From positions 1-52,683 of the forward strand of contig JAUWAD010000003.1 of NCBI GenBank assembly GCA_030602225.1: 52,683 nucleotides of DNA, written 5' to 3'. This document shows, piece after piece, positions 26,449 through 35,900 of this stretch. The stretch is from Bacillota bacterium. Lineage in GTDB: Bacteria > Bacillota > Clostridia > Tissierellales > Tissierellaceae. The first letter of the stretch is position 1. The number at the start of each line of letters is the position of its first letter. Below the pieces are notes generated by a model. The model had not been told where the DNA came from. It did no database searches and saw only the letters and a program-made list of their open reading frames with translations. A program made the position numbers and the translations under genes.

Positions 26449-26715
26449 TTACACTTCCTTAAATCCATTTTCTATTAAACCACTTAGTGTATCAGCCATT
26501 TCCAACTCATCCAAACCTTTACATACTAACTGAATTGTTTCCCCATGGAAAGCTCCTAGGGACATTATACCAATAATGCTTTTTCCATTAACTTTTCTTT
26601 GGGCTGTTGATATTTCCAATTCAGAGTTAAATCTATTGGCAACTTTCACAAAAATAGCTGCTGGTCTTGCATGTAATCCTTCTGTATTTGTCAGCGTAAC
26701 AACTCTCTTTTCCAT
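26449..26715 (-). CDS. ptsH: HPr family phosphocarrier
   Basis: This 88-residue protein has both regulatory residues of a true HPr: His15 in TEGLHARPAA, phosphorylated by enzyme I, and Ser46 in NGKSIIGIMSLG, the target of HPr kinase. In B. subtilis the gene after whiA is crh, which lacks His15, so this is an HPr in the Crh position. It could serve sugar uptake as well as catabolite control. An HPr kinase gene lies at 36.6-37.6 kb. Its ATG follows the whiA stop codon with no gap, and the ribosome site lies within the end of whiA. Confidence 0.93.
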   Translation of the reverse strand: MEKRVVTLTNTEGLHARPAAIFVKVANRFNSELEISTAQRKVNGKSIIGIMSLGAFHGETIQLVCKGLDELEMADTLSGLIENGFKEV

Positions 26716-27669
26716 CTATTCCCCTCCTCCAAGGTCATTTGCGATTTCTTCTATTTTTCTAAACCTATGATTAACTCCTGATTTACCTATAGGTGGACTT
26801 AACATCTCACCTATTTCCTTTAAGCTAGAATCTGGGTAAGCCAATCTAAGCTCTGCAATCTCCCTTAGATTGTCTGGCAACTTATTAAGTCCCATTTTCA
26901 TTTCAATCAATTTGATTCCTTCTATCTGTCTCATGGATGCTTCAATGGTTTTCTCTAAATTAGCTGTTTCGCAATTTACCAATCTATTTATATTATTTCT
27001 TACATCCTTCAATACCCTTATGTCTTCCAATTTCAGCAAGGCTTGATGGGCTCCGATGATATTGAGCAAATCAACAATCTGCTCACCTTCTTTAATATAT
27101 ACCACGAAGTTGTCCTTTCTTTGAATAATCTTTGAAGAAAGTTCAAATGAATTTATTATATCTCTTAAATCCTTTGCATGTTCCTCATTATTAGTCACGA
27201 ACTCCAGATGATATGTCTTCTCTGGATTACTCATTGAGCCTCCACCCAAGAATGAACCCCTTATATAACTTCTCTTACAGCATCTTTTTTCAATCAACTT
27301 CTCAGGCATGGTGTAACTGGGATCAAATAGATTGCTTCTATCTTCTTTAATGAATCCCACATCAAATAATACCTTTTGTGAAATATTTTTATCATGAATT
27401 ACTATAAGATAATTATTATTCTTTTTAAGCTGTTTGTTTCTTCTTACCATAACTTCAATATCAGTCTTATAAATCATCTTCAATATGGAAAATATTCTTC
27501 TTGCAATTGCTGCATTCTCAGTAGTGAATTTTATGTTCAGATTCTGCATTCCAGTAATTTGAATTGCTCCATTCATTCTTACAAGAGCAGCCAATTCAGC
27601 CAATGCACAGCAATTATCCTCTATATTAATTCTCGATAATTCATTTTTTGTAACTGATGAAAATGACAT
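26716..27669 (-). CDS. whiA: DNA-binding protein WhiA
   Basis: The 317-residue protein has an N-terminal LAGLIDADG-like fold, including the YIRGSFLGGGSMSNPEKTYH region, and a C-terminal helix-turn-helix with LKEIGEMLSPPIGKSGVNHR. WhiA controls sporulation in Streptomyces and affects division and chromosome segregation in B. subtilis. The ATG at 27669 is chosen because GAGGTGA lies just upstream, overlapping the stop of the NUDIX gene; an alternative ATG three codons earlier lacks a site. Neighbours nudix and HPr are the conserved Firmicute partners. Confidence 0.95.
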   Translation of the reverse strand: MSFSSVTKNELSRINIEDNCCALAELAALVRMNGAIQITGMQNLNIKFTTENAAIARRIFSILKMIYKTDIEVMVRRNKQLKKNNNYLIVIHDKNISQKVLFDVGFIKEDRSNLFDPSYTMPEKLIEKRCCKRSYIRGSFLGGGSMSNPEKTYHLEFVTNNEEHAKDLRDIINSFELSSKIIQRKDNFVVYIKEGEQIVDLLNIIGAHQALLKLEDIRVLKDVRNNINRLVNCETANLEKTIEASMRQIEGIKLIEMKMGLNKLPDNLREIAELRLAYPDSSLKEIGEMLSPPIGKSGVNHRFRKIEEIANDLGGGE

Positions 27670-27674
27670 AAAAA

Positions 27675-28085
27675 TCACCTCATTTGATTAAGCAGATCGA
27701 TACCTTTTAGTATGACCTTTCTTTCGTCTGAATACCTAACCAAATCCTTTGCTTTGTCCATATGAACAAATCTAGCATCCACAAAGCCTTCCTTCCTCTG
27801 GGGTATGCAATCCATAGAACTGGTTCTCATAAGGTACCAATGAACGGTCTTATAAACTACCTCATCTTCCCTTAAATTCTTATATTTATAATTTACTTCA
27901 CCTATATACTCAACGACTTCACCTTTAACGCCTGATTCTTCAAGCACTTCCCTAAGGGCTGCAGATTTTATAGTTTCACCTTTTTCAATTCTTCCTTTGG
28001 GTAAAACCCAATCACCGTTATACTTTCTCAGCAATAAAATAGCATTTCCAAAAACTACTACACCCCCGGAGCTCACTTCGATCAT
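27675..28085 (-). CDS. NUDIX hydrolase
   Basis: The 136-residue protein contains a complete Nudix box, starting GRIEKGETIKSAALREV near residue 36 and continuing LEESGV. It is expected to hydrolyse a nucleoside diphosphate linked to another group; the substrate is unknown. It corresponds in position to yvcI at the head of the B. subtilis rapZ-yvcK-whiA-crh cluster. It is the first gene of the whiA run here and is divergent from the M42 peptidase. Confidence 0.9.
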   Translation of the reverse strand: MIEVSSGGVVVFGNAILLLRKYNGDWVLPKGRIEKGETIKSAALREVLEESGVKGEVVEYIGEVNYKYKNLREDEVVYKTVHWYLMRTSSMDCIPQRKEGFVDARFVHMDKAKDLVRYSDERKVILKGIDLLNQMR

Positions 28086-28113
28086 ATAACCACTCCCATT
28101 GTCTCCTATTTAC

Positions 28114-28158
28114 AATACATCATTCTTATTATACACTATTTTACTTATTTTTTGTAAA
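28114..28158 (-). promoter_or_regulatory. Possible promoter of the nudix-whiA operon
   Basis: The minus strand of the divergent gap has TATAAT within GTGTATAATAAG and TTTACA about 19 bases upstream. The spacing is long, so this is a weak call. Confidence 0.35.
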
Positions 28159-28172
28159 CATTTTCACAAATA

Positions 28173-28201
28173 TTGGGATATGCACTAATATGGTGTATAA
28201 T
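28173..28201 (+). promoter_or_regulatory. Promoter of the M42 peptidase gene
   Basis: TTGGGA (28173-28178) and TATAAT (28196-28201) are 17 bases apart on the plus strand, 28 bases before the start codon. Confidence 0.65.
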
Positions 28202-28229
28202 TGACTTATCAACATTTAAGGAGGATGCC

Positions 28230-29270
28230 ATGTATATTCCAATTGAAGACTTAACAAAGAATTTAGTAGATCTTTTAAATATTCCCAGTCCCACCGGGAA
28301 TTCAAAAACTGCAGTTGAATATGTTGAAAAGTTATTTAGGGATTTAGACATTAGAACAAGAATCACCACAAAAGGAGCACTAATAGCAACTATTCCAGGT
28401 AAAGACGATTCCAAATCAATAACCCTATCTGCCCATGTGGACACTTTAGGTGCTATGGTAAAGGAAATAAAAGGTAATGGTCGCTTAAAAATAACACAGC
28501 TTGGTGGCTATGTTATGAATACTGTGGAAGGAGAACATGTTGTAATTGAAACCAATGATGGAACTAAATACACTGGAACCATGATGATAACAAAAGCCTC
28601 ATCCCATGTCCACGGCGAAGAGACTAAATCCACAGAGAGAAATACCAATAATATGGAAATTAGAATCGATGAGAATGTGAACTCAACAGAAGGTGTTGAA
28701 AAGCTTGGAATTCAAGTTGGTGACTTCATAAGTTTTGATCCAAGGGTCAAGGTCACAGACTCAGGATATATAAAGAGTAGACATTTGGATGACAAGGCAG
28801 GGGTTATATCTGTAATTGGCATTGCAAGATACTTAGTGGAAAACAAAATAACGCCAGCGTATACTACAAACTTCTTTATAAGCACATATGAAGAAGTTGG
28901 TCATGGAGCATCAGCATCCATTCCACAAAACACCTTCGAATTTATTGCTGTGGATATGGCTGCACCGGGAGAAGGACAGACATCAGATGAATTTTCAGTC
29001 ACCATATGTGCTAAGGATAGCTCTGGTCCCTATGATCTAGATGTTAAGAGAAGGTTAGTGAATCTATGTAAGGAAAATAATATCAACTATAAAATAGACA
29101 TTTATCCTTACTATGGTTCAGATGGTTCTGCAGCCTTAAGATCAGGATATGACTTTAAGGTTGGTCTAATTGGACCAGGTGTTGATGCCTCCCATTCTTT
29201 TGAAAGAACCCATAAGGATGCAATAGTTGAAACAATAAAATTAGGTATCACATATATTAACAGTTTCTAA
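28230..29270 (+). CDS. M42 family metallopeptidase (aminopeptidase/endoglucanase-like)
   Basis: This 346-residue plus-strand gene encodes a dinuclear-metal peptidase of family M42. Metal-ligand motifs are SAHVDTLG near residue 72, SRHLDDKAGV near 183, the catalytic glutamates in STYEEVGHG near 217, VDMAAPG near 241, and DASHSFERTH near 322. The start with AAGGAGG is favoured over an in-frame ATG 19 codons upstream, which lies over the promoter. It likely trims peptides in the cytoplasm, fitting an amino-acid fermenter. It interrupts the conserved yvcK-whiA neighbourhood in the opposite orientation. Confidence 0.9.
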   Translation: MYIPIEDLTKNLVDLLNIPSPTGNSKTAVEYVEKLFRDLDIRTRITTKGALIATIPGKDDSKSITLSAHVDTLGAMVKEIKGNGRLKITQLGGYVMNTVEGEHVVIETNDGTKYTGTMMITKASSHVHGEETKSTERNTNNMEIRIDENVNSTEGVEKLGIQVGDFISFDPRVKVTDSGYIKSRHLDDKAGVISVIGIARYLVENKITPAYTTNFFISTYEEVGHGASASIPQNTFEFIAVDMAAPGEGQTSDEFSVTICAKDSSGPYDLDVKRRLVNLCKENNINYKIDIYPYYGSDGSAALRSGYDFKVGLIGPGVDASHSFERTHKDAIVETIKLGITYINSF

Positions 29271-29273
29271 TAG

Positions 29274-29303
29274 TAATCCTCCCAGGTTAAGCTGGGAGGA
29301 TTA
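29274..29303. terminator. Bidirectional hairpin between the M42 peptidase and yvcK
   Basis: TAATCCTCCCAG (29274-29285) pairs perfectly with CTGGGAGGATTA (29292-29303). It lies between two convergent genes. T-tracts are weak on both sides. Confidence 0.7.
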
Positions 29304-29310
29304 ATTATGA

Positions 29311-30303
29311 CTATCCATTTATTAAATCCATTATTATCTGACTTAGAAGAGTAAAGTCATGTCTAATATAATCATTTCTTACTTCCACTAAGCTGTCTTC
29401 TACTAATTGAATACCCATTTTATAAAGTATCTTCTCATCATCTCTTGTTGCATATACAGGTGTGGCCCCATCAGTGGAATACTTAAGCTTTACATTACCT
29501 GGTACAATTTCAGTATTTGATATTACATAGTCAATAAAGTCCTCCCTGCTATGGTCAAGAATCGCCCTTACATGATCAACTACCCCATACCCATCTGTTT
29601 CTCCTGGTTGTGTCATTACATTACAAATATAAACAACCTTTGCCCTTGCATTTGATATATGTTCTACCATATCTTTTACAAGTAAGTTGGGAATAACGGA
29701 TGTATATAAGCTTCCAGGTCCTAGAACTATTAGATCAGCTTCTTCTATGGACTTAACACCTTCTTCAAGGGGGTAAGATATTTCTGGATTCATATAGATT
29801 TTCTTAATCTTACTCTTTCTTCTTTTAACTTCTTCAGGTATCTTCGATTCCCCTTCTACGGAACTACCATCCTCAAGATATGCTATTAATTTCACATTGT
29901 CCAATGTTACTGGCAGCACCTTTCCAGTAATGGACAATACATTACTAGTTTCCTTAATGGCAGTCTCAAAATTTCCATATATTTCATTCATTGCTGCAAT
30001 TAAAAGATTTCCAAAGCTCTGACCATTTAATTCCCCTTCAGTAAATCTATATTGCAGTAATTTCTCCATAGTAGGCTCTGTATTTGCCAGTGCTATTAAG
30101 CAGGCTCGTATATCTCCAGGTGGCAACATACCAAGATCTTCCCTTAGTCTTCCACTACTGCCCCCATCATCTGCCACGGTTACAATGGCTGTGATATTTT
30201 CAGTCTGTTCCTTCAATCCTCTAAGAAGGACTGATAACCCAGTCCCACCACCTATAACTACAATTCTGGGATTTCTTATTCTCTTATTGATCAACTTTTC
30301 CAT
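29311..30303 (-). CDS. yvcK: Gluconeogenesis factor YvcK (CofD-like)
   Basis: The 330-residue protein shows VVIGGGTGLSVLLRGLK, VADDGGSSGRLR, and LPPGDIRACLIAL, the signature of YvcK/CofD-type proteins that bind UDP-sugars. In B. subtilis YvcK is needed for growth on gluconeogenic carbon sources and for cell shape. It follows rapZ by 11 bases with a GGGGAG ribosome site. Close linkage to murB, rapZ and whiA is typical of Firmicutes and fits a role at the carbon metabolism/cell wall boundary. Confidence 0.94.
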   Translation of the reverse strand: MEKLINKRIRNPRIVVIGGGTGLSVLLRGLKEQTENITAIVTVADDGGSSGRLREDLGMLPPGDIRACLIALANTEPTMEKLLQYRFTEGELNGQSFGNLLIAAMNEIYGNFETAIKETSNVLSITGKVLPVTLDNVKLIAYLEDGSSVEGESKIPEEVKRRKSKIKKIYMNPEISYPLEEGVKSIEEADLIVLGPGSLYTSVIPNLLVKDMVEHISNARAKVVYICNVMTQPGETDGYGVVDHVRAILDHSREDFIDYVISNTEIVPGNVKLKYSTDGATPVYATRDDEKILYKMGIQLVEDSLVEVRNDYIRHDFTLLSQIIMDLING

Positions 30304-30314
30304 TTTATTCTCCC

Positions 30315-31163
30315 CTACAAATCTCTATGTGAAACCATTACTCTATGATCGTTTTGTTTTAGAAGCTCGCCAATTTCTTCCGCTATGGCAACAGATCTAT
30401 GTTTACCACCTGTACATCCTATTCCAATAACCAATTGGGTTTTACCCTCTGTTATATAATGGGGAATGAGAAATTCCACAAGTTCCATTGTCTTTGATAT
30501 AAATATCTGTGTTTGAGGCCAGCTAAACACGTAATCTTTGACCTTTTTTTCAAGACCAGAGAATTCCTTTAGCTCTGGTATGTAGTAAGGGTTATTTATG
30601 AATCTTACATCAAATATCAAGTCTCCATCCAACAATACTCCATGCTTAAATCCAAACGATGTTACAGATATGGATAATTTAGAACTTTGCTCTCCTTGAA
30701 GGAATATCTTCATCATCTCTTCCTTTAGCATTCCAAGGTTAAATTTAGTGGTATCAAGTATAAAGTCTGATCTGCCTTTTACCTTCTGTAACATCTGTCG
30801 TTCTTCTTTTATACCTTCAACCAGATTCCCATCGGGTTTTAGTGGATGGGGCCTTCTTAATTCCTTATATCTTTTTATAAGAGTATCATCTGATGAGTCC
30901 AAGAATAAAATCTTATAGCTTATTCCCATAGCCTTCAATTCTTCAAGACTGGCAAATAGACTTTCAAAGAATTGTCCACCTCTAATATCAACAACTATAG
31001 CCACCTTTTTAATCTCATTGTTGGATTTATAAGTTAACTCGGCAAATTTAGATAATAATGCAGGGGGTAAATTATCCATGCAGTAATATCCCATATCCTC
31101 CATAACCTTCATAGCCTGTGATTTGCCAGCTCCCGACATTCCTGTAATTACTACAAACTCCAT
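30315..31163 (-). CDS. rapZ: RNase adapter / nucleotide-binding protein RapZ (YvcJ)
   Basis: This 282-residue protein has the P-loop GMSGAGKS at residues 8-15 and the C-terminal GCTGGKHRSVAIAE motif of the RapZ family. In E. coli RapZ guides RNase E to the GlmZ small RNA, sensing glucosamine 6-phosphate; the Bacillus homologue YvcJ binds and hydrolyses GTP. The start is placed at MEFVVITG with GGGAGGTG upstream; an earlier ATG is the site of overlap with the PHP gene. It lies between the PHP gene and yvcK. Confidence 0.94.
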   Translation of the reverse strand: MEFVVITGMSGAGKSQAMKVMEDMGYYCMDNLPPALLSKFAELTYKSNNEIKKVAIVVDIRGGQFFESLFASLEELKAMGISYKILFLDSSDDTLIKRYKELRRPHPLKPDGNLVEGIKEERQMLQKVKGRSDFILDTTKFNLGMLKEEMMKIFLQGEQSSKLSISVTSFGFKHGVLLDGDLIFDVRFINNPYYIPELKEFSGLEKKVKDYVFSWPQTQIFISKTMELVEFLIPHYITEGKTQLVIGIGCTGGKHRSVAIAEEIGELLKQNDHRVMVSHRDL

Positions 31164-31165
31164 AA

Positions 31166-31939
31166 TTAATCCACCTCCCATTTGATGTTGACTATTCTAT
31201 TCATTTCGATTCCAGAAGAAATTGCCTTATCTATTCCCTTTTGAACATCACCAACCCTTGATGGTTGATGAGCATCGCTATTAACATATAGTTCGACAGG
31301 TATATCCTTAATCTTTAATAAGCTTTCAACAGATAACTCATCATGTTTTGAACTTATTTCAAGTGCAGTGCCTACCTTAAATGCTTTTTTTGCCACCTCA
31401 TCTATATGAACCTTAGCCTTGGATCCTGGATGAGTTATTATATCAATCTTATACTTATCCATGCTCTTAAGGTATACTTCTGTCATAATATCAATTGCAT
31501 GTTCTGCCTTACTATCAAATAACTTTGAAATTTGAGTAGTCCAATACAGTCTATAAGCATCTCTTAGTCCTATGGGTGTGGCCCCATAATGATACCCCAT
31601 CAACAGTATGTCCAATTGCTCTACAAAATCCTCGGATACATCCAAAGTACCATCTAGCCCTATTATATTGGCTTCAATCCCTAGTAGAATTTTAAGTCCT
31701 TTAGGTTGATAAATCTCATTTAGTCTTTTTATCTCATCCTTGATCCAAGGAAGATTCTCCTCCCTTAATCCATAAAGATAATGACCTGGACCATGCTCAC
31801 TGATTACCACAGTATCTAGTCCCAATCTAAAAGCAGCTTCCACATTATCCTCAATTGTGCCTGTGGCATGGGTTCCCTTCTTCTTAAATCCACTACTATA
31901 AATTGTGTGGGTATGATAGTCTCCCAAAAGCTTGTACAT
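31166..31939 (-). CDS. PHP domain phosphoesterase (YcdX-like)
   Basis: The 257-residue protein begins LLGDYHTHTIYSSG, the metal-binding HxH of PHP hydrolases. ISEHGPGH, GIEAN near residue 95, ITHPGSKAK and NSDAHQPS near 225 complete the metal site. It is a cytoplasmic phosphoesterase of unknown substrate. Its ATG overlaps the murB stop codon by one base (TAATG), so translation is coupled. It is regularly found between murB and rapZ in Clostridia. Confidence 0.9.
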   Translation of the reverse strand: MYKLLGDYHTHTIYSSGFKKKGTHATGTIEDNVEAAFRLGLDTVVISEHGPGHYLYGLREENLPWIKDEIKRLNEIYQPKGLKILLGIEANIIGLDGTLDVSEDFVEQLDILLMGYHYGATPIGLRDAYRLYWTTQISKLFDSKAEHAIDIMTEVYLKSMDKYKIDIITHPGSKAKVHIDEVAKKAFKVGTALEISSKHDELSVESLLKIKDIPVELYVNSDAHQPSRVGDVQKGIDKAISSGIEMNRIVNIKWEVD

Positions 31940-32841
31940 TATTTTTCACCTACTTGCTTTATCTCCATTTCCAGTTGAACTCCAAAATTATCAAATACGG
32001 TTTTTTGAATTATTTCTACTAACTCCATAACTTGCTTATAATTGGCATCTCCTCTATTCACAACGAATCCACAATGCTTATCAGAAACTTGTGCATCCCC
32101 ATGTCTTAATCCTCTTAATCCTGAGTCCTCAATTAATTTGCCAGCAAAATAACCCTCTGGTCTTTTGAAGGTGCTTCCTCCGCTGGGTAGTTCCAATGGC
32201 TGTTTTGAAGTTCGCTGATAGGTTAAATCATTAATTATACTTTCTATTTCTTCATATTTTCCAGAGGTAAGATGCAATTGTACAGATAGTACTATCCAAT
32301 CATTATCCTTCACCTTGCTATTTCTATATCTAAAATCCATTTCCTCATTGGTCAATTCCATTATTTGCCCATCATTACTTAATATCCTAACACTTTTTAC
32401 AATATCCTTCATCTCTCCACCATAGGCTCCAGCATTCATAGTAATAGCACCTCCTATGGTTCCTGGTATCCCACTGGCAAATTCCATCCCTGCCAGGGAA
32501 CTTCTCAGAGCAACTTTACTCACAGCAGTTAATAATGCCCCTGCCTCAGCCTGGATTATATTCTCACATACTATAACTTTGTCATATCCTTCATTTATCT
32601 TAATTACAACACCTCTGATACCCTTATCAGTAACAAGTAGATTAGAACCATTTCCCATTACAAAGTAAGGGAGATTATTTTCCTTACAGATTCTCATTGC
32701 ATTGATAATCTCATCATCCCTCTTTGCAATAATTAATACATCCGCTGGTCCACCAATTTTGAAGGATGTGTGTTTTTTCATCATCTCATCATATCTAATA
32801 TCTTCAAAAATCTCATTCTTAAAAAAGTCTTTGTAATTCAT
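31939..32841 (-). CDS. murB: UDP-N-acetylenolpyruvoylglucosamine reductase
   Basis: This 300-residue flavoenzyme reduces enolpyruvyl-UDP-GlcNAc to UDP-MurNAc in peptidoglycan synthesis. FAD-binding segments are MGNGSNLLVTDKGIRG and SGIPGTIGGAITMNAGAYGG. The catalytic serine lies in GGSTFKRPEG. The ATG at 32841 has AGGAG seven bases before the adjoining TTG, so MNYKDFF is taken as the start. It heads the murB-PHP-rapZ-yvcK operon, linking wall precursor supply with RapZ and YvcK. Confidence 0.95.
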   Translation of the reverse strand: MNYKDFFKNEIFEDIRYDEMMKKHTSFKIGGPADVLIIAKRDDEIINAMRICKENNLPYFVMGNGSNLLVTDKGIRGVVIKINEGYDKVIVCENIIQAEAGALLTAVSKVALRSSLAGMEFASGIPGTIGGAITMNAGAYGGEMKDIVKSVRILSNDGQIMELTNEEMDFRYRNSKVKDNDWIVLSVQLHLTSGKYEEIESIINDLTYQRTSKQPLELPSGGSTFKRPEGYFAGKLIEDSGLRGLRHGDAQVSDKHCGFVVNRGDANYKQVMELVEIIQKTVFDNFGVQLEMEIKQVGEK

Positions 32842-32866
32842 CAATATGCTCCTATCATAAATATTG

Positions 32867-32907
32867 TTATACCAGATAATTATACCAGATAAATACCCTT
32901 AAGTAAA
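32867..32907 (-). promoter_or_regulatory. murB promoter with tandem 13-bp repeat
   Basis: TATAAT (32879-32884) and TTTACT (32902-32907) are 17 bases apart. Two perfect, adjacent copies of TTATACCAGATAA (32867-32879 and 32880-32892, plus strand) cover the -10 region, each carrying a TATAA core. The repeat may give two start sites or a regulator site. Confidence 0.6.
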
Positions 32908-32939
32908 AGAAGCTACCATCCTATTGGATGATAGCTTCT
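32902..32939 (-). terminator. Terminator of pyruvate:ferredoxin oxidoreductase gene
   Basis: A 14-position stem with one mismatch pairs 32908-32921 with 32926-32939. The minus strand then reads TTTTACTT. The T-tract overlaps the -35 box of murB. Confidence 0.85.
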
Positions 32940-32946
32940 AAAATTA

Positions 32947-35900
32947 TTAATCTCTTGCCATTCTCTTATAAACTTCGTATCTTGCCTTAGCAGAAACTTC
33001 AGCTGCTTTATAAAGCAATTCAGCTTCCTCTGGGAAGGAAAGTTTAAGTGATGTGTATCTAACTTCTGTATCTAGGAAGTCAGTAACTGGTCTTGTAGGA
33101 TCTTTTGAATCAAGTACAAATGGATTCTTACCTTCATCTGATAGTCTTGGGTCAAATCTGTATAGGTGCCAGTAGCCTGTTTCAACTGCAAGTTTTTCTT
33201 GCTTGATAGTTGTTCCCATTCCTGATTTAATTCCATGGTTTATACATGGAGCATAAGCGATTACCAATGATGGTCCATCATAACTTTCTGCTTCCTTTAT
33301 AGCTTTAAGAGTTTGGTTCATATTTGCACCCATAGCTATTTGAGCAACATATACATAGCCATAAGTTGCAGCAATCATACCAAGATCTTTCTTTCTGATT
33401 TTCTTTCCTGATGCAGCAAACTTAGCTACTGCAGCAGTTGGAGTTGCCTTTGAGGACTGACCTCCAGTATTTGAGTAAACTTCAGTATCAAATACTAGAA
33501 CGTTAATATCTTCTCCTGATGCAAGTACATGGTCTAATCCACCAAATCCGATGTCATATGCCCATCCGTCTCCACCGAATATCCAAACTGATCTCTTGTA
33601 AAGGTGATCTTTTAATTCACCTATTAGTTTAACCAGACTGTTAGCTTTTTCATTTCCAAGATCTTTTCCAAGTTTAGGAATGATCATTCCAGCTGCATTC
33701 TTAGATTCTCTAGCATCGTTCATTCCTTCTAACCATGCTTTAAATCCTTCATTAAGGTCTGTTTCCAATCCAAGCTCTAGGAACTCTTCCATTGCAAGCT
33801 TTATCTTCTCTCTTACCTTTCTAGATGCTACTGCCATACCATATCCATATTCCGCATTATCTTCAAATAATGAGTTTGCCCATGAAGGTCCATGTCCTTC
33901 TTGGTTTGTACAGTAAGGAGTTGCTGGAGCACTTGCTCCCCAGATTGATGAACATCCAGTTGCATTGGCAATCATCATTCTGTCCCCAAACAATTGAGTA
34001 ACTAACTTAGCATATGGAGTCTCACCACAACCAGCACATGCTCCTGAGAACTGAAGTAGTGGCTCTTGGAATTGAGTATTCTTCAATGTATTTGTGTCAA
34101 ATAGTTCTCCTCTATTCTTAAGAGTAACTGCAAAGTCCCAATTCTTGGAATGAATTTCGTACTCTTCTTCATATGGAGTCATTACCAATGCTTTTTCCTT
34201 AGCTGGACAAACATCAGCACAGTTACCACAGCCTGTACAATCAGCTGGAGAAACCTGAATTCTATATTCTAATCCTTCGAAGCCTTTTCCAATTGGCTTA
34301 AGTGTCTCAAAGGTATCTGGTGCATTTTCCTTCTCATCATCAGATATTAGGAATGGTCTAATTACAGCATGTGGACATACATATGAACACTGATTACATT
34401 GAATACAGTTCTCCTTAATCCAATGTGGTACATCAACTGCAATAGATCTCTTCTCATACTCTGAAGTTCCCATTGGGAATGTTCCGTCTTCTCTGCCTAC
34501 AAATGTTGATACAGGAAGGTCATCTCCTTCTTGTCTGTTCATTGGAACTACAACATCCTTAATAAAGCTTGGAACATTCTTTTCTTCAACTTTTTCTTCC
34601 ACTGCATCCTTCCAGGAAGCAGGTACATCTATCTTAACTAAGGCACCGATACCGCTATCGATTGCATCATAGTTCATCTTTACAATCTTCTCACCTTTTT
34701 TACCATAATCATGAACTACTGATTTCTTAAGGTGTTCAACAGCCTCTTCTATTGGTAGAACCTCAGAAAGCTTGAAGAATGCTGATTGCATTATCATATT
34801 GATTCTTCCACCAAGACCAATATCAACTGCTATCTTAGTTGCATTGATAGTGTAGAATTTAATGTCATTTTCTGCGATGTACTTCTTCATTGTTGCTGGT
34901 AGATTGGCATCTAGTTCCTTCTCATCCCAAATACAGTTAAGTAGGAATGTTCCACCTTTCTTTAGTCCCCTTAATAGATCATAGCTATAAACGTATGACT
35001 GTTTTGAACAGGATATAAAGTCAGCATCTGATATAAGGTAAGTTGACTTTATTGGAGAATGACCAAATCTCAAGTGAGAAATAGTAACTCCACCGGATTT
35101 TTTACTGTCATAAGCAAAGTATCCTTGAGCATACATGTCAGTATCATCACCGATGATCTTAATGGCACTCTTATTTGCCCCAACAGTTCCATCTGATCCA
35201 AATCCCCAGAACTTGCATTTAATGGTTCCCTTTGGCTCAGTCTGAATTATTTCTTTAAGTTCCAATGATTTATTAGTAACATCATCAACAATACCTATAG
35301 TGAAGTCATCCTTAGGTTGATCAGCTTTAAGGTTATTATATACTGCTAGGATCTGTGAAGGTGTAGTATCCTTTGATCCAAGGCCATATCTTCCTCCTAC
35401 GATTAATGGTTGACTGTCTTTTCCATAGAATAGACTTCTAACATCAAGATATAGTGGCTCTCCAAGAGCACCTTTTTCTTTAGTTCTATCAAGAACTGCA
35501 ATTTTCTTTACAGTCTTTGGTAGAATATCAAAGAAGTATTTTTCTGAGAAAGGTCTGTATAGATGAACTTTAACTATACCTACTTTTTCCCCTTTATCCA
35601 TTAAGTAATCTATTGTTTCTTCTGCCGTTTCAGTTACAGAACCCATTGCTATAATAATATTTTCAGCTTCTGGATGTCCATAGTAGTTAAATGGCTTATA
35701 GTCTCTTCCTGTAATTTTGTTGATTTCCATCATGTAGTCATTAACTAAATCAGGAATCGCTGTGTAAAATGGATTTGATGCTTCCACTGCCTGGAAGTAA
35801 ATGTCTGGGTTTTGAGCAGTTCCCCTAGTAACTGGCTTCATTGGGTTTAGAGCTCTTTGTCTAAACTCATTTAAAGAATCATAATCAAGTAGTTTTTCAA

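Noticed and set aside
28145-28444. A 99-codon minus-strand frame opposite the M42 peptidase start
   Set aside because: It overlaps the peptidase gene and its promoter on the other strand and has no ribosome site of note.
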